Assembly: GCA_030760725.1 (NCBI GenBank)
Contig: JASWHV010000009.1
Coordinates: 91,934,780-91,998,779, forward strand
Length of the DNA: 64,000 bases
Source: Neostapfia colusana
Taxonomy: Eukaryota > Streptophyta > Magnoliopsida > Poales > Poaceae
Direction: 5' to 3'
The notes beneath the pieces are model-generated. The model saw only the letters and a list, made by a program, of their open reading frames with translations, was not told where the DNA came from and did not search any database. Shown here piece by piece: positions 44,316-55,524 of the stretch (position 1 is its first letter; each line of letters starts with the position of its first letter). The translations under genes and the position numbers were made by a program.

Positions 44316-47300
44316 ATGACGTGTACTCGTGCCAACCCTGACGTTGGGGGTACCAGTCAAGGGGGAGAGACCTCCCAACCACCTCCTGAGGACTCCTCGG
44401 TACAACAACAGCAGCAACAGCAACAGCAAACACCGCCACCGCCACTGCCAACGGTTACATTGGCCGACATCGTCGCGGCAATGGCGGGTTCACATCAGCA
44501 GCACACGGAGCTGCTGCAAACTTTAATTGCGAATACGTCTCGTCCAGAGAGACGTCAAGACCGTGAGGAGTGTCAACAGAGCTCCTACTCCGACTTCCTG
44601 GCAACTCATCCCCCGGTATTCTCAAGGGCGGATGAACCACTTGACGCGGACAACTGGCTCCGCACCATAGAGATGAATTCGGGCTGCTCCAGATCAGCGA
44701 GCAGCGCAAGACTCAGTTCCCGGTCCAGCAGCTCCAATGATCCGCGAGAGCGTGGTGGGCCAACTTCTGTGCTTCACAGCCCACTGACCGAGTGATGACC
44801 TGGACGGAGTTCCGGACGGCCTTCAGGGCCTATCATATACCGCCAGGTCTGATGAAAAGAAAGATGCAGGAGTTCTTACACCTGCAGCAAGGGAGCCGAA
44901 ACGCGCTGGAATACTCCAGTGCGTTCAACGATCTCGCGCTATATGCGTCGTATCATGCTGATACCGACGAGAAGCGGCGAGACCATTTTTACCAGGGGCT
45001 TAACCCGCTCCTGAAGGACAAGTTGGCGATGTTCAATCGCGGCAGCCTCAACGACATCATTGATGCTGCGATTGTTCAGGAGGACTCCGGCAAGGAGTTA
45101 GCGGCGGCGGAGAGAAAGCGAAGCGCACCGCAGAGCAGTGGAGAAGGAGGTGGTCCTTCTCAGAAGTTCCGGATGGTGAATCGCCCACCATCAGGTCCAC
45201 GCTGGCAACCACCACAGCGGTCGATGCCGTTCCGCAGTCGGCCGTACTCTTCACCGGTATTCCGGCCGGCACTGCCAGCACCACCGCAACCACAACAGAA
45301 GCAACGGGCGATGCCGCGTGCATTTGCACCTCAGCAACGCATGCCGGGCTTTCATCCACCGAGTACTCCACCAGCAGCGGCCACATGTTACAAGTGTGGT
45401 CGTCCAGGACACTTCGCGAGCAGTTGCCCGGAGAGGAAAGGCGGCGGAGTGGCACCACAGTTTTCGGGGAGGAATCAACCCCGGAACCCTACTAATGCGC
45501 GGCGGGCAAACCCTAGGCCCGGCACTGTCCACCAACTTGCCATTGAGGACGTGCCGGAGGGCGAGCCAATCCTTGCGGGTATGTTCCAACTCCACCAGCA
45601 TCCCGCTATAGTACTGTTTGATTCAGGCGCCACGCATAATTTTATTAGCCAAGCTTTCATTGCTAAACACAGTTTGCCAATACTACCCACCGATAGTCCA
45701 TATTTAATTTGTTCACCAGGTGGGAAGATTTCAGCAAGCGTAATGGTCTCCAAAGCACCATTATGCTTAGCGGGTAGAGTGTACCCCACGTCTCTCATTA
45801 TCTTAGAGGGACAGAAGGTCGATGTCATCCTAGGGATGTCGTGGTTAACCCGCCACGGCGCTGTTTTAGACACCGTCCTTCGAGTCGTGCACTTAAACTC
45901 AGAGGTGCACGGTTCTCACTCATTATTTCTGGACAGTCCGGAAATAAAACTTCCAAGTGTCTATGAAGCCACAACCATCAGATTGGAAGATATTCCAGTG
46001 GTCCAAGAATTCCCTGACGTATTCCCGGATGATTTGCCGGGGATGCCACCCGATAGAGAGGTAGAGTTCAAGATTGAACTTGCACCGGGAACCATGCCAA
46101 TATCCCGAAGGCCGTACAAGATGGCGCCCAAGGAGTTGGCTGAACTGAAGACTCAGCTCACGGACCTTCTGGAGAAGGGTTTTATTAGGCCGAGCTCCTC
46201 GCCATGGGGCTGTTCGGCATTATTTGTCAAGAAGAAGGATGAGACGTTGCGGCTTTGCGTGGACTACCGTCCATTAAATGCCGTAACCATCAAGAACAAG
46301 TACCCGTTGCCACGGATCGACATGTTGTTTGATCAGTTGGTCGAAGCAAAGATCTTTTCCAAGATGGACTTAAGATCCGGGTACCATCAGATTAAGATAA
46401 GGGCGGAGGACATTCCAAAGACAGCTTTCTCGACAAGGTACGGACTTTATGAGTACCTGGTCATGTCCTTCGGCCTCACCAATGCTCCAGCTCACTTCAT
46501 GTACTTGATGAACTCGGTATTCATGCCGGAGCTGGACAAGTTTGTCGTGGTCTTCATCGACGACATCCTGGTATATTCCAAGTCGGAGGAAGATCACAAG
46601 AAACATCTGCGTATAGTCTTGCAACGGCTGCGGGACCATAAGTTATACGCAAAATTCAGAAAATGCGAGTTTTGGATATCTCAAGTGCCTTTCCTCGGGC
46701 ATATCATCTCAGCGGAGGGTATCGCTGTGGACCCGAGCAAGATCACTCAAGTGCTGAATTGGAAATCCCCGAGAACTGTTCACGAGGTACGGAGTTTCCT
46801 CGGACTCGCGGGATATTATCGGAGGTTCATTCCGAACTTCTCGAAGATTGCCAAGCCAATGACAGAGCTGCTGAAGAAGGCTACCAAATATGTTTGGAGT
46901 CCAGCATGTGAAGCAGCATTCAAGGCTTTAGTCAAGCACCTGACATCAGCACCGGTTTTGGCGCAGCCAGACACAACAAAACCGTTCGATGTGTACTGCG
47001 ATGCATCCGGCATTGGGCTCGGATGTCTGCTGATGCAAGACCAAAGAGTGGTCGTGTATGGATCACGGCAGCTTAGGAACCATGAGAAGAATTATCCAAC
47101 TCACGACTTGGAGCTCGCTGCCGTGGTACTTGCACTAAAAATGTGGAGGCACTACCTACTCGGTGACCTCGTACATTTATATACCGACCACAAAAGCCTC
47201 AAGTACCTATTCACTCAGAAGGAGCTGAACATGAGGCAATGAAGATGGTTAGAACTGATAAAGGATTACGAGATAGAGATCCATTATCATCCGGGCAAGG

Positions 47301-48874
47301 CAAACGTAGTGGCAGATGCGCTGAGCCGCAAGTCACACGTCAACAATCTGACCATCACACCGTTGGAAGAGAGCGAACCACCACTACATGTGATTCCATA
47401 CGGAGCTCTCTACAACCTAGCTCTGATCCCCACCATCCGTGAAGAGATAGCGGCAGCCCAGAAGAATGACAAGGGCATGTCACATTTGCGGAGACGTGTA
47501 GATAGTGGGGGGCTGAAATGTTTCCGGAAAGACGGAGACGGCGTCCTATGGTTCAAGGACCGGATCGTCGTACCCCGTAACCCGGAACTACAGAAGAAGA
47601 TCTTTGATGAGACTCACTTATCAAAGCTCTCTATTCACCCCGGCAGCAACAAGATGTATCAAGAACTCAGAAACAAGTTTTGGTGGACACGGATGAAGCG
47701 AGAGACTGCAAAATACGTGTCCGAGTGTGATACATGTCGAAGGGTGAAGGCAGACCACATGCGGAAACCGGGACTGCTACAACCACTGGGCGTTCCTGCC
47801 TGGAAGTGGGAGGACGTGAGCATGGATTTCATCGTCGGTTTACCCACCACCTTGCAGAAACATGATTCTGTGTGGGTGATCGTCGATCGGCTCACCAAAG
47901 TTGTCCATTTCATCCCGGTCAACACCAACTACAATGCCAAGAAGTACGCTGAACTGTACATCTCACGGATCATATGCTTATACGGCGTACCCCGTACTAT
48001 CATATCGGATCGGGGCACTTTATTTGTGTCCCGTTTCTGGGAGCAGCTGCACGCTGCCTTGGGGACGAAGCTGATCCGTAGTTCAGCCTACCACCCGCAG
48101 ACGGATGGGCAAACGGAGCGGGTAAATCAAATCTTAGAAGACATGCTACGAGCTTGCGCTATCAACCACGGCAAGAATTGGGATGATCACTTGCCGTTAG
48201 CCGAGTTCTCGTACAACAATGGGTACCAAGCCAGCATCAAGATGGCGCCCTACGAGGTGCTATACGGAAGAAAATGCCGCACACCATTGAACTGGTGTGA
48301 GTCTGGCGAAAGGGTTACCTTCAGGATTGACCTTGTCAACAACGCGGAAGAAAAGGTTTGACTGATTCAAGCGAAACTAAAAGCCGCTCAATCCCGTCAG
48401 AAACAATATGCGGACCGGAGAAGGCGCCCATTACAATTCGAAGTTGGAGATCACGTATACCTACGGGTGTCTCCAATGAAGGGCGTAAACAGATTTGGGG
48501 TGAGAGGAAAGTTAGCACCCCGATTCATCGGTCCATTCCAGATTACCGAAAGATGTGGATCGGTGGCATACCGGCTGAAATTACCAGAAGCACTTTCCGG
48601 TGTGCACGACGTCTTTCACATTTCCCAGCTGAGGAAGTGTCTCAAGCTATCAACTACCGTTCAGCTGGAAGACATTGAAGAACTGCAACCGGATCTCACC
48701 TATCGGGAGGAACCGGTGCAGATTATTGATGAAAAGGCCCGAACCACACGCAACCGTACGTTGTGGTTCTACAAGGTTCTATGGAGTAATCACTCCATGG
48801 ACGAAGCGACATGGGAGAGCGAAGAATTCTTTCGCACTAACTACCCCGAATTTTTCACGTCGCATCTCTGGTAA
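44316..48874 (+). pseudogene. E6 gag-pol polyprotein, four lesions
   Basis: Start M-T-C-T-R at 44316. Gag has a Q-run, T-L-A-D-I-V, W-W-A-N-F and A-Y-H-I-P-P-G, and CCHC at 45386-45427. Protease F-D-S-G-A-T-H is near 45617; RT is about 46040-46900 with F-I-D-D near 46553-46564; RNase H has C-D-A-S near 46999 and H-Y-H-P-G near 47281. Integrase has H-H-C-C about 47615-47740, D near 47825, D near 48007 and E near 48118. GPY/F is near 48520-48540, and the chromodomain is about 48700-48874 (L-W-F-Y-K-V-L-W, A-T-W-E-S-E). Gag-pol is one frame. Lesions: a 1-base deletion near 44676, and stops TGA at 44738 (from GGA), 47240 (from TGG) and 48359 (from CGA). Most catalytic residues are intact. Confidence 0.95.
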
Positions 48875-48930
48875 TTTTCCACTGTCCTCTCTCTCATTTT
48901 CACCTTATAATCTCGGGACGAGATTCTTTT

Positions 48931-48943
48931 AAGGGGGGAGGAA
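48931..48943 (+). other. E6 polypurine tract
   Basis: AAGGGGGGAGGAA abutting the 3' LTR, preceded by AATCTC-GGGAC-GAGATT at 48909-48925. Confidence 0.93.
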
Positions 48944-51900
48944 TGTAAGGGCCTCAGTTTTTGACACACATTTGCAGTGTTCATCACCACACCACACACC
49001 TCATTTGAGGAAGGATGATGAACACAAATGAAGAGCAAGTAACAATTATCAACATGCTCATTAGAGAACAAACTCACACATTGCAAAAAGTGGTATTTCC
49101 CACATGTGATATAGATGGGCTGGACATATGAAAACTCCTACACTTTATTAAGGATGTCCATGCCAAGTTTCACCCAAATTCAAAACCTTTTTGAGGTCAT
49201 TTTGGGTATAGTTAGGAAGAGGGCAGTTTGAAACCATATTCAAATTCAAACTGTTTTTATCCCATGAATTTAAAAGTGGGAGGCATATTCTTACTCAGCA
49301 CATTTTTGTGAGCTCACACACCAATTTTCACTCCATTTGGAGTTGATCTTGACATGAGCCTTCTTAAGGCACCTGCCCCCCTCCTCGGCCGAGGCATCGC
49401 CGTTCTTCCCCGCAAGAACTCAGCGCCGGCCGAAGTTTTCCTCAGCTCGGAATCGATCGGAGAATGCCGATCACAGCTCCCTCCGTCCACTCCAGATCCC
49501 CAGCAAGGTACTAGAGACCTTCCTCCGTCCTCCCCGTTGCTAGAATTTGGTTGAAACTGATTGATATCGGCTGTGCCGAAAGATCAAATTCGGGACTTGG
49601 AACCGCCGCACCTCGGGCTCCCGTGGACAGCACAACCAGGGCGTTGTCACGCCCGAGCCAAGGCACCCTTGGACGCACCGGTGACCGGTGCTTCTCATCC
49701 CTGAGCCACAGCTCGAGTGGTTCCTCACCGGCGGCGAATTTCCACTTTTCCCCTTTCTGTGTGCAGAACGACCTTCGGGTACGGTTCTGTTTAATTCGTG
49801 CTCTAGAAAGGATTAGAGGGCCTCAAGCCGCTCTCAAACGAGCTAGACACGGTAACGCACAAGTTTCCTTCACAACTCTGGGCCGGAGAACCTCTGTACC
49901 CGGCGTAATTTGAGGTCTACCGATGGCGGAATGAACGGGCGGCATCGGACGCACGGTGAGGGCCTATTTCGGGCCTTCCCCGAGCTGTATCGAGCTCATG
50001 TCGACCTTCTCTGAGGTCCACTGGTGCTCCCCGACCGGTTTCCCAAGTAGTTGAGGTGCTAGGGAAGTCAGCCGACATGGCCGAAGTCGTTCCGAGGTGG
50101 CGGCTCGTCGCGGACCATGCTCCGGCCATTGTCATGAGCAGCTGACCCTAGAATCCTGTTCCCCGAGTAAAAGTAGGCAGGGGCGGCCAGAATAGAGAAG
50201 TTTGGAGCTGTACAGAAGCCGGCGGCGAGCTCTCCGGCGAGGTCCCTCGGCGGCGGAGCGCGGGCGTCGTGAGGTTGAAGAAGGGGGTGGACCCCAGCTG
50301 TCAGTGGGAGATATTTTGAATCGGGATCCGGCTGCGGCCGGGATCGGGTGTGCTGGCGCGCAAAATCATTGTGGGCCGCGGTGTGCTGTCGCCTCGGCGT
50401 GCGACGATTGTCCCCTGGGCCCACACACGAGTTTAAACTTTTCCCCCATTTTCAGATTTCCTTCAAACTTCAAATCCTCATAACTTTGGCTAGAAAGCTC
50501 CAAATCGAGTGAACCAAATTTTGCTGGATTCAGCTCTCCGAGTACTTTCCAGCAAATCAAGTTTCACTTCATGAAAACCCTTAATTCTCCAGAATTAATT
50601 CCTCAAAATTTAAACTGTTAGGAATTTTAACTGGAGAATCCTTTGGAGGAAAATCCTGAAATTTTGCTGGGATGTTCACCAAAATATCCCTGAACTACCA
50701 TAAAAATTTCAGATCCATTTGAGCTCAATTAATCCACCTAATGGTGTGATTAGTGAAACTGTTCTAGAGAAAATAGAAAATGTTCAGAAACATTTTCAGA
50801 ATTTTCTCTGAAATTGTTTAGCTCATATCTTTAGTTAGGAACTTCCAAATTAAGTGAGACCAACTCCATTAGAACCCTCTGAAAATCTAGTTTTCAGAAA
50901 GTCATAGTTTGTTTCATGAAAATCCTTAGAACACCCTAAGAGTTCCAATTAATGTCAAGGACATAATTAATTGTGGAGGGCTCAAATGAGCTTTGCTGCA
51001 ACTAAAACTTGACCAAGTCTCTGTTTAGGTTGTAACCAAGCCACAATAAAAGTTTCACAGTCATTAGGTCTGTCTAGCAAAGGTTATAGACTTCACAACT
51101 TCAAACTTAATACAAATGCATTAAATTAATACATGTATTGTTTCTATCATGTAGTCGCTAAGGTCGAGGAGGAACCCCAAGTCCTAGACTTCGTTACTCC
51201 GGAGGAACAACTAGCCTACGACCAAGAGCAGCAAGGCAAGCTCCGGTTTGCATTAACCGTTTACAAATTTTTATTGTTTTGAGCACTTACTTGAGTATTA
51301 TGATTCTTTGCATTAGAGTCTTGTTTGGAAACCCTATTGCATAGCCAAGAACACCATGGGTTGGGTTTAGGATTGCAAACCCCTCTAGCTACTGCATTGC
51401 TAGGATAGAGTAGGATTCGGTACAAGTCGACTAGTTGGAACTACTCGCGACCATAGGCTAGAGGCACTCGACTCGGGTAGTGATAGCACATGAAACACAT
51501 GGCAAGAAAATGAGACCAAGCGGAGGGTAAGGGCAGCAGGACATTGGGGCCTGTGTGCTATAGCTCCGCTTGTGTCGATTGAGGACCGAGCCGTGTGCGG
51601 GCCTGTTGAACAAGCTAGAACAGTACCGAAGACCTACCGGCTATATGGGAACCGGGAAACTGATGTAACTCGGGTAGCTGGGTATTGAGGCATTGCCCGT
51701 TGTTCAGAGGGTAGGTTGAGAGCTTGAGGTGTAAATCGGCTGGCGGCACGGAGATGCGCGTGCAGAGAGCTCTTGCTCGGGACGATGGGACCGGTTCAAT
51801 ATTTGGCTGACGGGTGAAAGGTAGTTGCGTACGGCGTCCGTGATGGTTGTTGTAGGCAACATCGAGTACGGGCGTACGTGACGGGTTGTTCGGGTAACCC

Positions 51901-52643
51901 TGCAGGTGTAAATAGATTATAATCGCCGTCCCTCGCGGTCAGTGAGTACCACTTGTTCACTGTACCGTGACGTAGAAAGAACAGGCTAGTTACATGTTAA
52001 AATGTTGCTGATTGAAAGCTGGACATTGATTGTTAATGATATGCTTTAGTTTAGAGCTAACTAAAGTTCTTTTCAACTTTGGGCAAAGTACATGAGAGAA
52101 ATGTGTTTCTTGTTTGATTGCGGCTCTCTCATGTGCCTTAGCGTAAGGTTCTCCACAACCTGCTGCTAAAACTTGAAAGTAACGTTCCACTAATTAGGCG
52201 AGTCCTTTGCAAATGATTTTTTCCCATGTACCTATCACCCCTCATGTAGAAGTTGAATGTTTAGGTGAGACGGGTCAGACTTGCTGAGCCTTCGTGCTCA
52301 CTGCTTGTGTTTGAAGCTTTTGCAGGGTTCTATGAGGAAGGGACTCCCGAAGAGGAGACGGAACCCAGGAGGGGAACCCCGTCGAGTGGGAGTCGTGCAC
52401 GCCGCAGAGTTAGTGTGCGTGTGTGCTAGCAAGGACACGTTCGAGGGCTGAACGTGCACTTGATGCTTAGTCTACGCTCGCGAGTGTAGACTGAACTTAT
52501 TTTGATGTAAACATGTTCATAAATTGTTTATGTAATAAAATTTCGCTTCCGCTTTGTACCTTTGACGTGTGTTATACGGTGCTGTGCAACGCAGCACCCC
52601 TCAGCGTGATCCTGGCTCGACAGGACCAATTGGGGTCGTGTCA
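48944..52643 (+). repeat. E6 3' LTR
   Basis: 3700 bp, same ends as the 5' LTR. It lacks 37979-38317 of the 5' copy (339 bp); the junction at 49356-49359 shares GAGC with both breakpoints, indicating a microhomology deletion. The deletion removes the end of U3 and the start of the GC-rich block. Confidence 0.95.
51155..52413 (+). pseudogene. LTR spliced ORF in E6 3' LTR, frameshifted in exon B
   Basis: Exon A 51155-51235 (81 nt) is intact, with one amino-acid change and one silent change against the 5' LTR. Exon B starts at 52326 after TTTTGCAG but has lost one C near 52364, so the frame leaves the conserved C-terminus; the old stop is at 52411-52413. The candidate exon 1 donor is kept at 49508. 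Confidence 0.42.
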
Positions 52644-52648
52644 GCGGG
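52644..52648. repeat. E6 target-site duplication, right copy (GCGGG)
   Basis: GCGGG after the LTR terminal CA; the E5 RT linker resumes with D-V-E-F-K. Confidence 0.9.
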
Positions 52649-55459
52649 ATGTCGAGTTCAAGATTGAACTTGCACCCGGGACTACGCCCATATCACGGAG
52701 ACCATACAAGATGGCCCCGAACGAGCTGGCTGAATTAAAAGAACAGCTCAATGATCTGTTGAGCAAGGGTTTCATTAGGCCGAGTTCCTCGCCTTGGGGA
52801 TGCTCGGCGCTGTTCGTGAAGAAGAAGGATGAAACCTTAAGGCTGTGTGTGGACTACCGGCCGCTCAACGCTGTCACCATCAAGAATAAGTATCCACTGC
52901 CCCGCATCGACATATTGTTTGATCAACTTGTGGGTGCAAGTGTATTCTCCAAGATGGACCTTCGCTCTGGATATCACCAGATTAAAATCCGGGCGGAGGA
53001 TATTCCGAAGACGGCCTTCTCGACGAGATATGGACTATATGAATATCTCGTCATGTCCTTTGGTCTCACAAATGCTCCAGCCCATTTCATGTATCTCATG
53101 AACTCAGTGTTCATGCCAGAGCTGGACAAGTTCGTGGTCCATCGACGATATCTTGGTTTACTCCATGACAGAAGCCGAACATGCCGAACACTTGAGAATC
53201 GTTCTTCAACAATTACGAGACCACAAGCTCTATGCCAAGTTCAGTAAATGCGAGTTTTGGATCAACCAAGTGCCATTCTTGGGACATATCATCTCAGCGG
53301 AGGGCATTGCGGTTGACCCAAGCAAAATAGAGCAAGTGCTGAAATGGAAAGCTCCCACTTCAGTCCATGAAGTCAGAAGTTTCCTCGGGTTAGCGGGATA
53401 CTATCGGAGATTCATTCCAAGCTTCTCCAAGCTCGCTAAGCCGATGACAGAATTGCTGAAGAAAGGGACGAAATATGTTTGGAACACGGCGTGTGAAGGA
53501 GCGTTCCAAGCATTGGTGAAGCATCTCACCACAGCCCCGGTCATAGCTCAGCCGGATACAACGAAGCCCTTCGACGTGTATTGTGACGCATCCGGTATTG
53601 GGCTCGGCTGCGTGTTGATGCAGGAAGGACATGTGGTCGCTTATGGCTCACGCCAACTTCGGAACCATGAGCAGTATTATCCGACTCATGACCTTGAGCT
53701 TGCTGCCGTGGTGTTGGGGCTAAAAATGTTGAGGCACTATCTCCTGGTGAATCTAGTGCATCTCTACACCGACCACAAGAGCTTAAAATACATCTTCACC
53801 CAGAAGGAGCTGAATATGAGGCAAAGGAGGTGGTTAGAATTAATCATGGACTATGAAATTGAGATCCACTACCACCCCAGCAAGGCGAATGTGGTTGCCG
53901 ATGCGCTGAGTCGGAAGTCACATGTCCATCACCTCACCATTACACCGGTGGAGGAGGAAGAGCCAAGTTTATACTTGGTTCCTTATGGATCGCTGTACAA
54001 CCTTGCCCTCATTCCTACGATTAGGGAGGACATCATGGCAGCTCAGAAAGATGGCAAAGGCATGGCACATCTCCGTAGACGGATAGACAATGGAGAGATC
54101 AAGTGTTTCCGGAAAGATGATGAGGGGACGCTGTGGTTCAATGACCGCATAGTCGTACCCCGGGATATGGAGCTGAGGAAGAAGATCCTCGACGAAGCCC
54201 ACTTGTCTAAATACTCCATTTATCCGGGAAGCAACAAAATGTACCAAGATTTGAAAAAGAAATTTTGGTGGACACGGATGAAGCGGGAGGTAGCGAAGTA
54301 TGTATCCGAGTGTGATACGTGTAGACGAGTGAAGGCGGATCATATGAGGAAATCAGGGCTGTTGCAACCCCTGGAAATTCTAGCATGGAAATGGGAAGAT
54401 GTGAGCATGGATTTCATTGTGGGATTACCCTTAACATCCAACAAACATGATTCCATTTGGGTGATCGTTGACCGACTAACCAAGTCAGCTCACTTCATCC
54501 CCGTGCATACACATTTCCATGCCAACAGATATGCGGAGTTATATATCGCCAGGATCCTATGTTTGCATGGCGTACCCAAGACCATAGTTTCAGACCAAGG
54601 TGCATTGTTTGTATCTCGCTTTTGGGAGCAGTTGCATGCTGCTTTGGGTACTAAACTGATTAGAAGCTCCGCTTACCACCCTCAGACAGATGGCCAGAGA
54701 GAGAGGGTGAATCAAGTTTTGGAAGACATGTTGAGAGCATGTGCCATCCACCATGGTAGGAACTGGGATGATCACCTACCATTGGCGGAATTCTCGTACA
54801 ACAATGGCTATCAGGCGAGTATCAAGATGGCACCCTACGAAGCTCTTTACGGTCGTAAATGCCGCACCCCATTAAATTGGTGCGAATCCGGTGAAAGGGT
54901 CACATTCAGGGTTGATGTGGTGAACGACGCCGAAGAGCGCGTTCGGACAATTCAAGCCAATTTGAGGGCCGCTCAATCCCGGCAGAAGAGCTACACTGAT
55001 AAGAGGTGTAGGCCGTTGCACTTTGACGTTGGGGAACACGTGTACCTCCGCGTGTCTCCGATGAAGGGCGTGCACCGGTTCGGTGTGAAGGGGAAGCTCG
55101 CTCCCCGTTTTATTGGACCCTACGCCATCACCAAGAAGTCTGGACCAGCGGCGTATCGATTGGAATTACCGGCATCCCTTGCTGGTGTCCATGATGTTTT
55201 CCATTTTTCGCAACTGCGAAAATGTTTGAAGCATACAGCTTCTGTTCCTACCGAAGACATCGGCGAGCTGAAACCGGATTTAACATATGATGAGTATCCG
55301 GTGGCCATTCTTGATGAAAAAGCCAGGACCACACGTAGCAGAACGTTGTGGTTCTACAAAATACTCTGGAGCAACCACACCGCCGAAGAAGCGACGTGGG
55401 AGAGCGAGGAGTTCCTTCGCTCAAATTACCCGAAGTTGATGGCTTCTCAACACTGGTAA
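52644..55459 (+). pseudogene. E5 pol (RT to chromodomain), one frameshift
   Basis: Continues E5 gag-protease after E6. The RT N-terminal half (R-P-Y-K-M-A-P, L-C-V-D-Y-R-P-L) runs in one frame to about 53143, where a 2-base loss shifts the frame inside the F-I-D-D active-site coding. From 53153 the frame is open for 768 residues to the TAA at 55459: rest of RT, RNase H (C-D-A-S near 53581; H-Y-H-P near 53870), integrase zinc region about 54195-54350, D near 54411, S-D-Q-G near 54590, and E near 54700 in G-Q-R-E-R, where relatives have G-Q-T-E-R. GPY/F is near 55105, chromodomain about 55270-55440. The single shift makes RT inactive. Confidence 0.94.
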
Positions 55460-55512
55460 GTCCCTATTACATCGCTATCTCTTCTTTTGTAATCTCGGGA
55501 CGAGATTCTTTT

Positions 55513-55524
55513 AAGGGGGAGTGA
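55513..55524 (+). other. E5 polypurine tract
   Basis: AAGGGGGAGTGA abutting the 3' LTR, preceded by AATCTC-GGGAC-GAGATT at 55491-55507. Confidence 0.92.

Larger units (their letters stand above)
37564..52643 (+). mobile_element. E6, Ty3/gypsy chromovirus with orf0, best preserved copy
   Basis: 15,080 bp: LTRs 37564-41601 and 48944-52643, perfect primer site, orf0, gag-pol in nearly one frame, polypurine tract. It is inserted in E5, hence the last insertion of that branch. Its LTR start TGTAAGGGCC and overall sequence make it the same family as E3. LTRs look very similar by eye apart from a 339-bp deletion in the 3' copy. Confidence 0.96.

Noticed and set aside
52513..53247. Treating the 244-residue frame as a gene
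   Set aside because: Its first part is E6 LTR sequence and its end is out-of-frame after the 53144 shift; only the middle is true RT.
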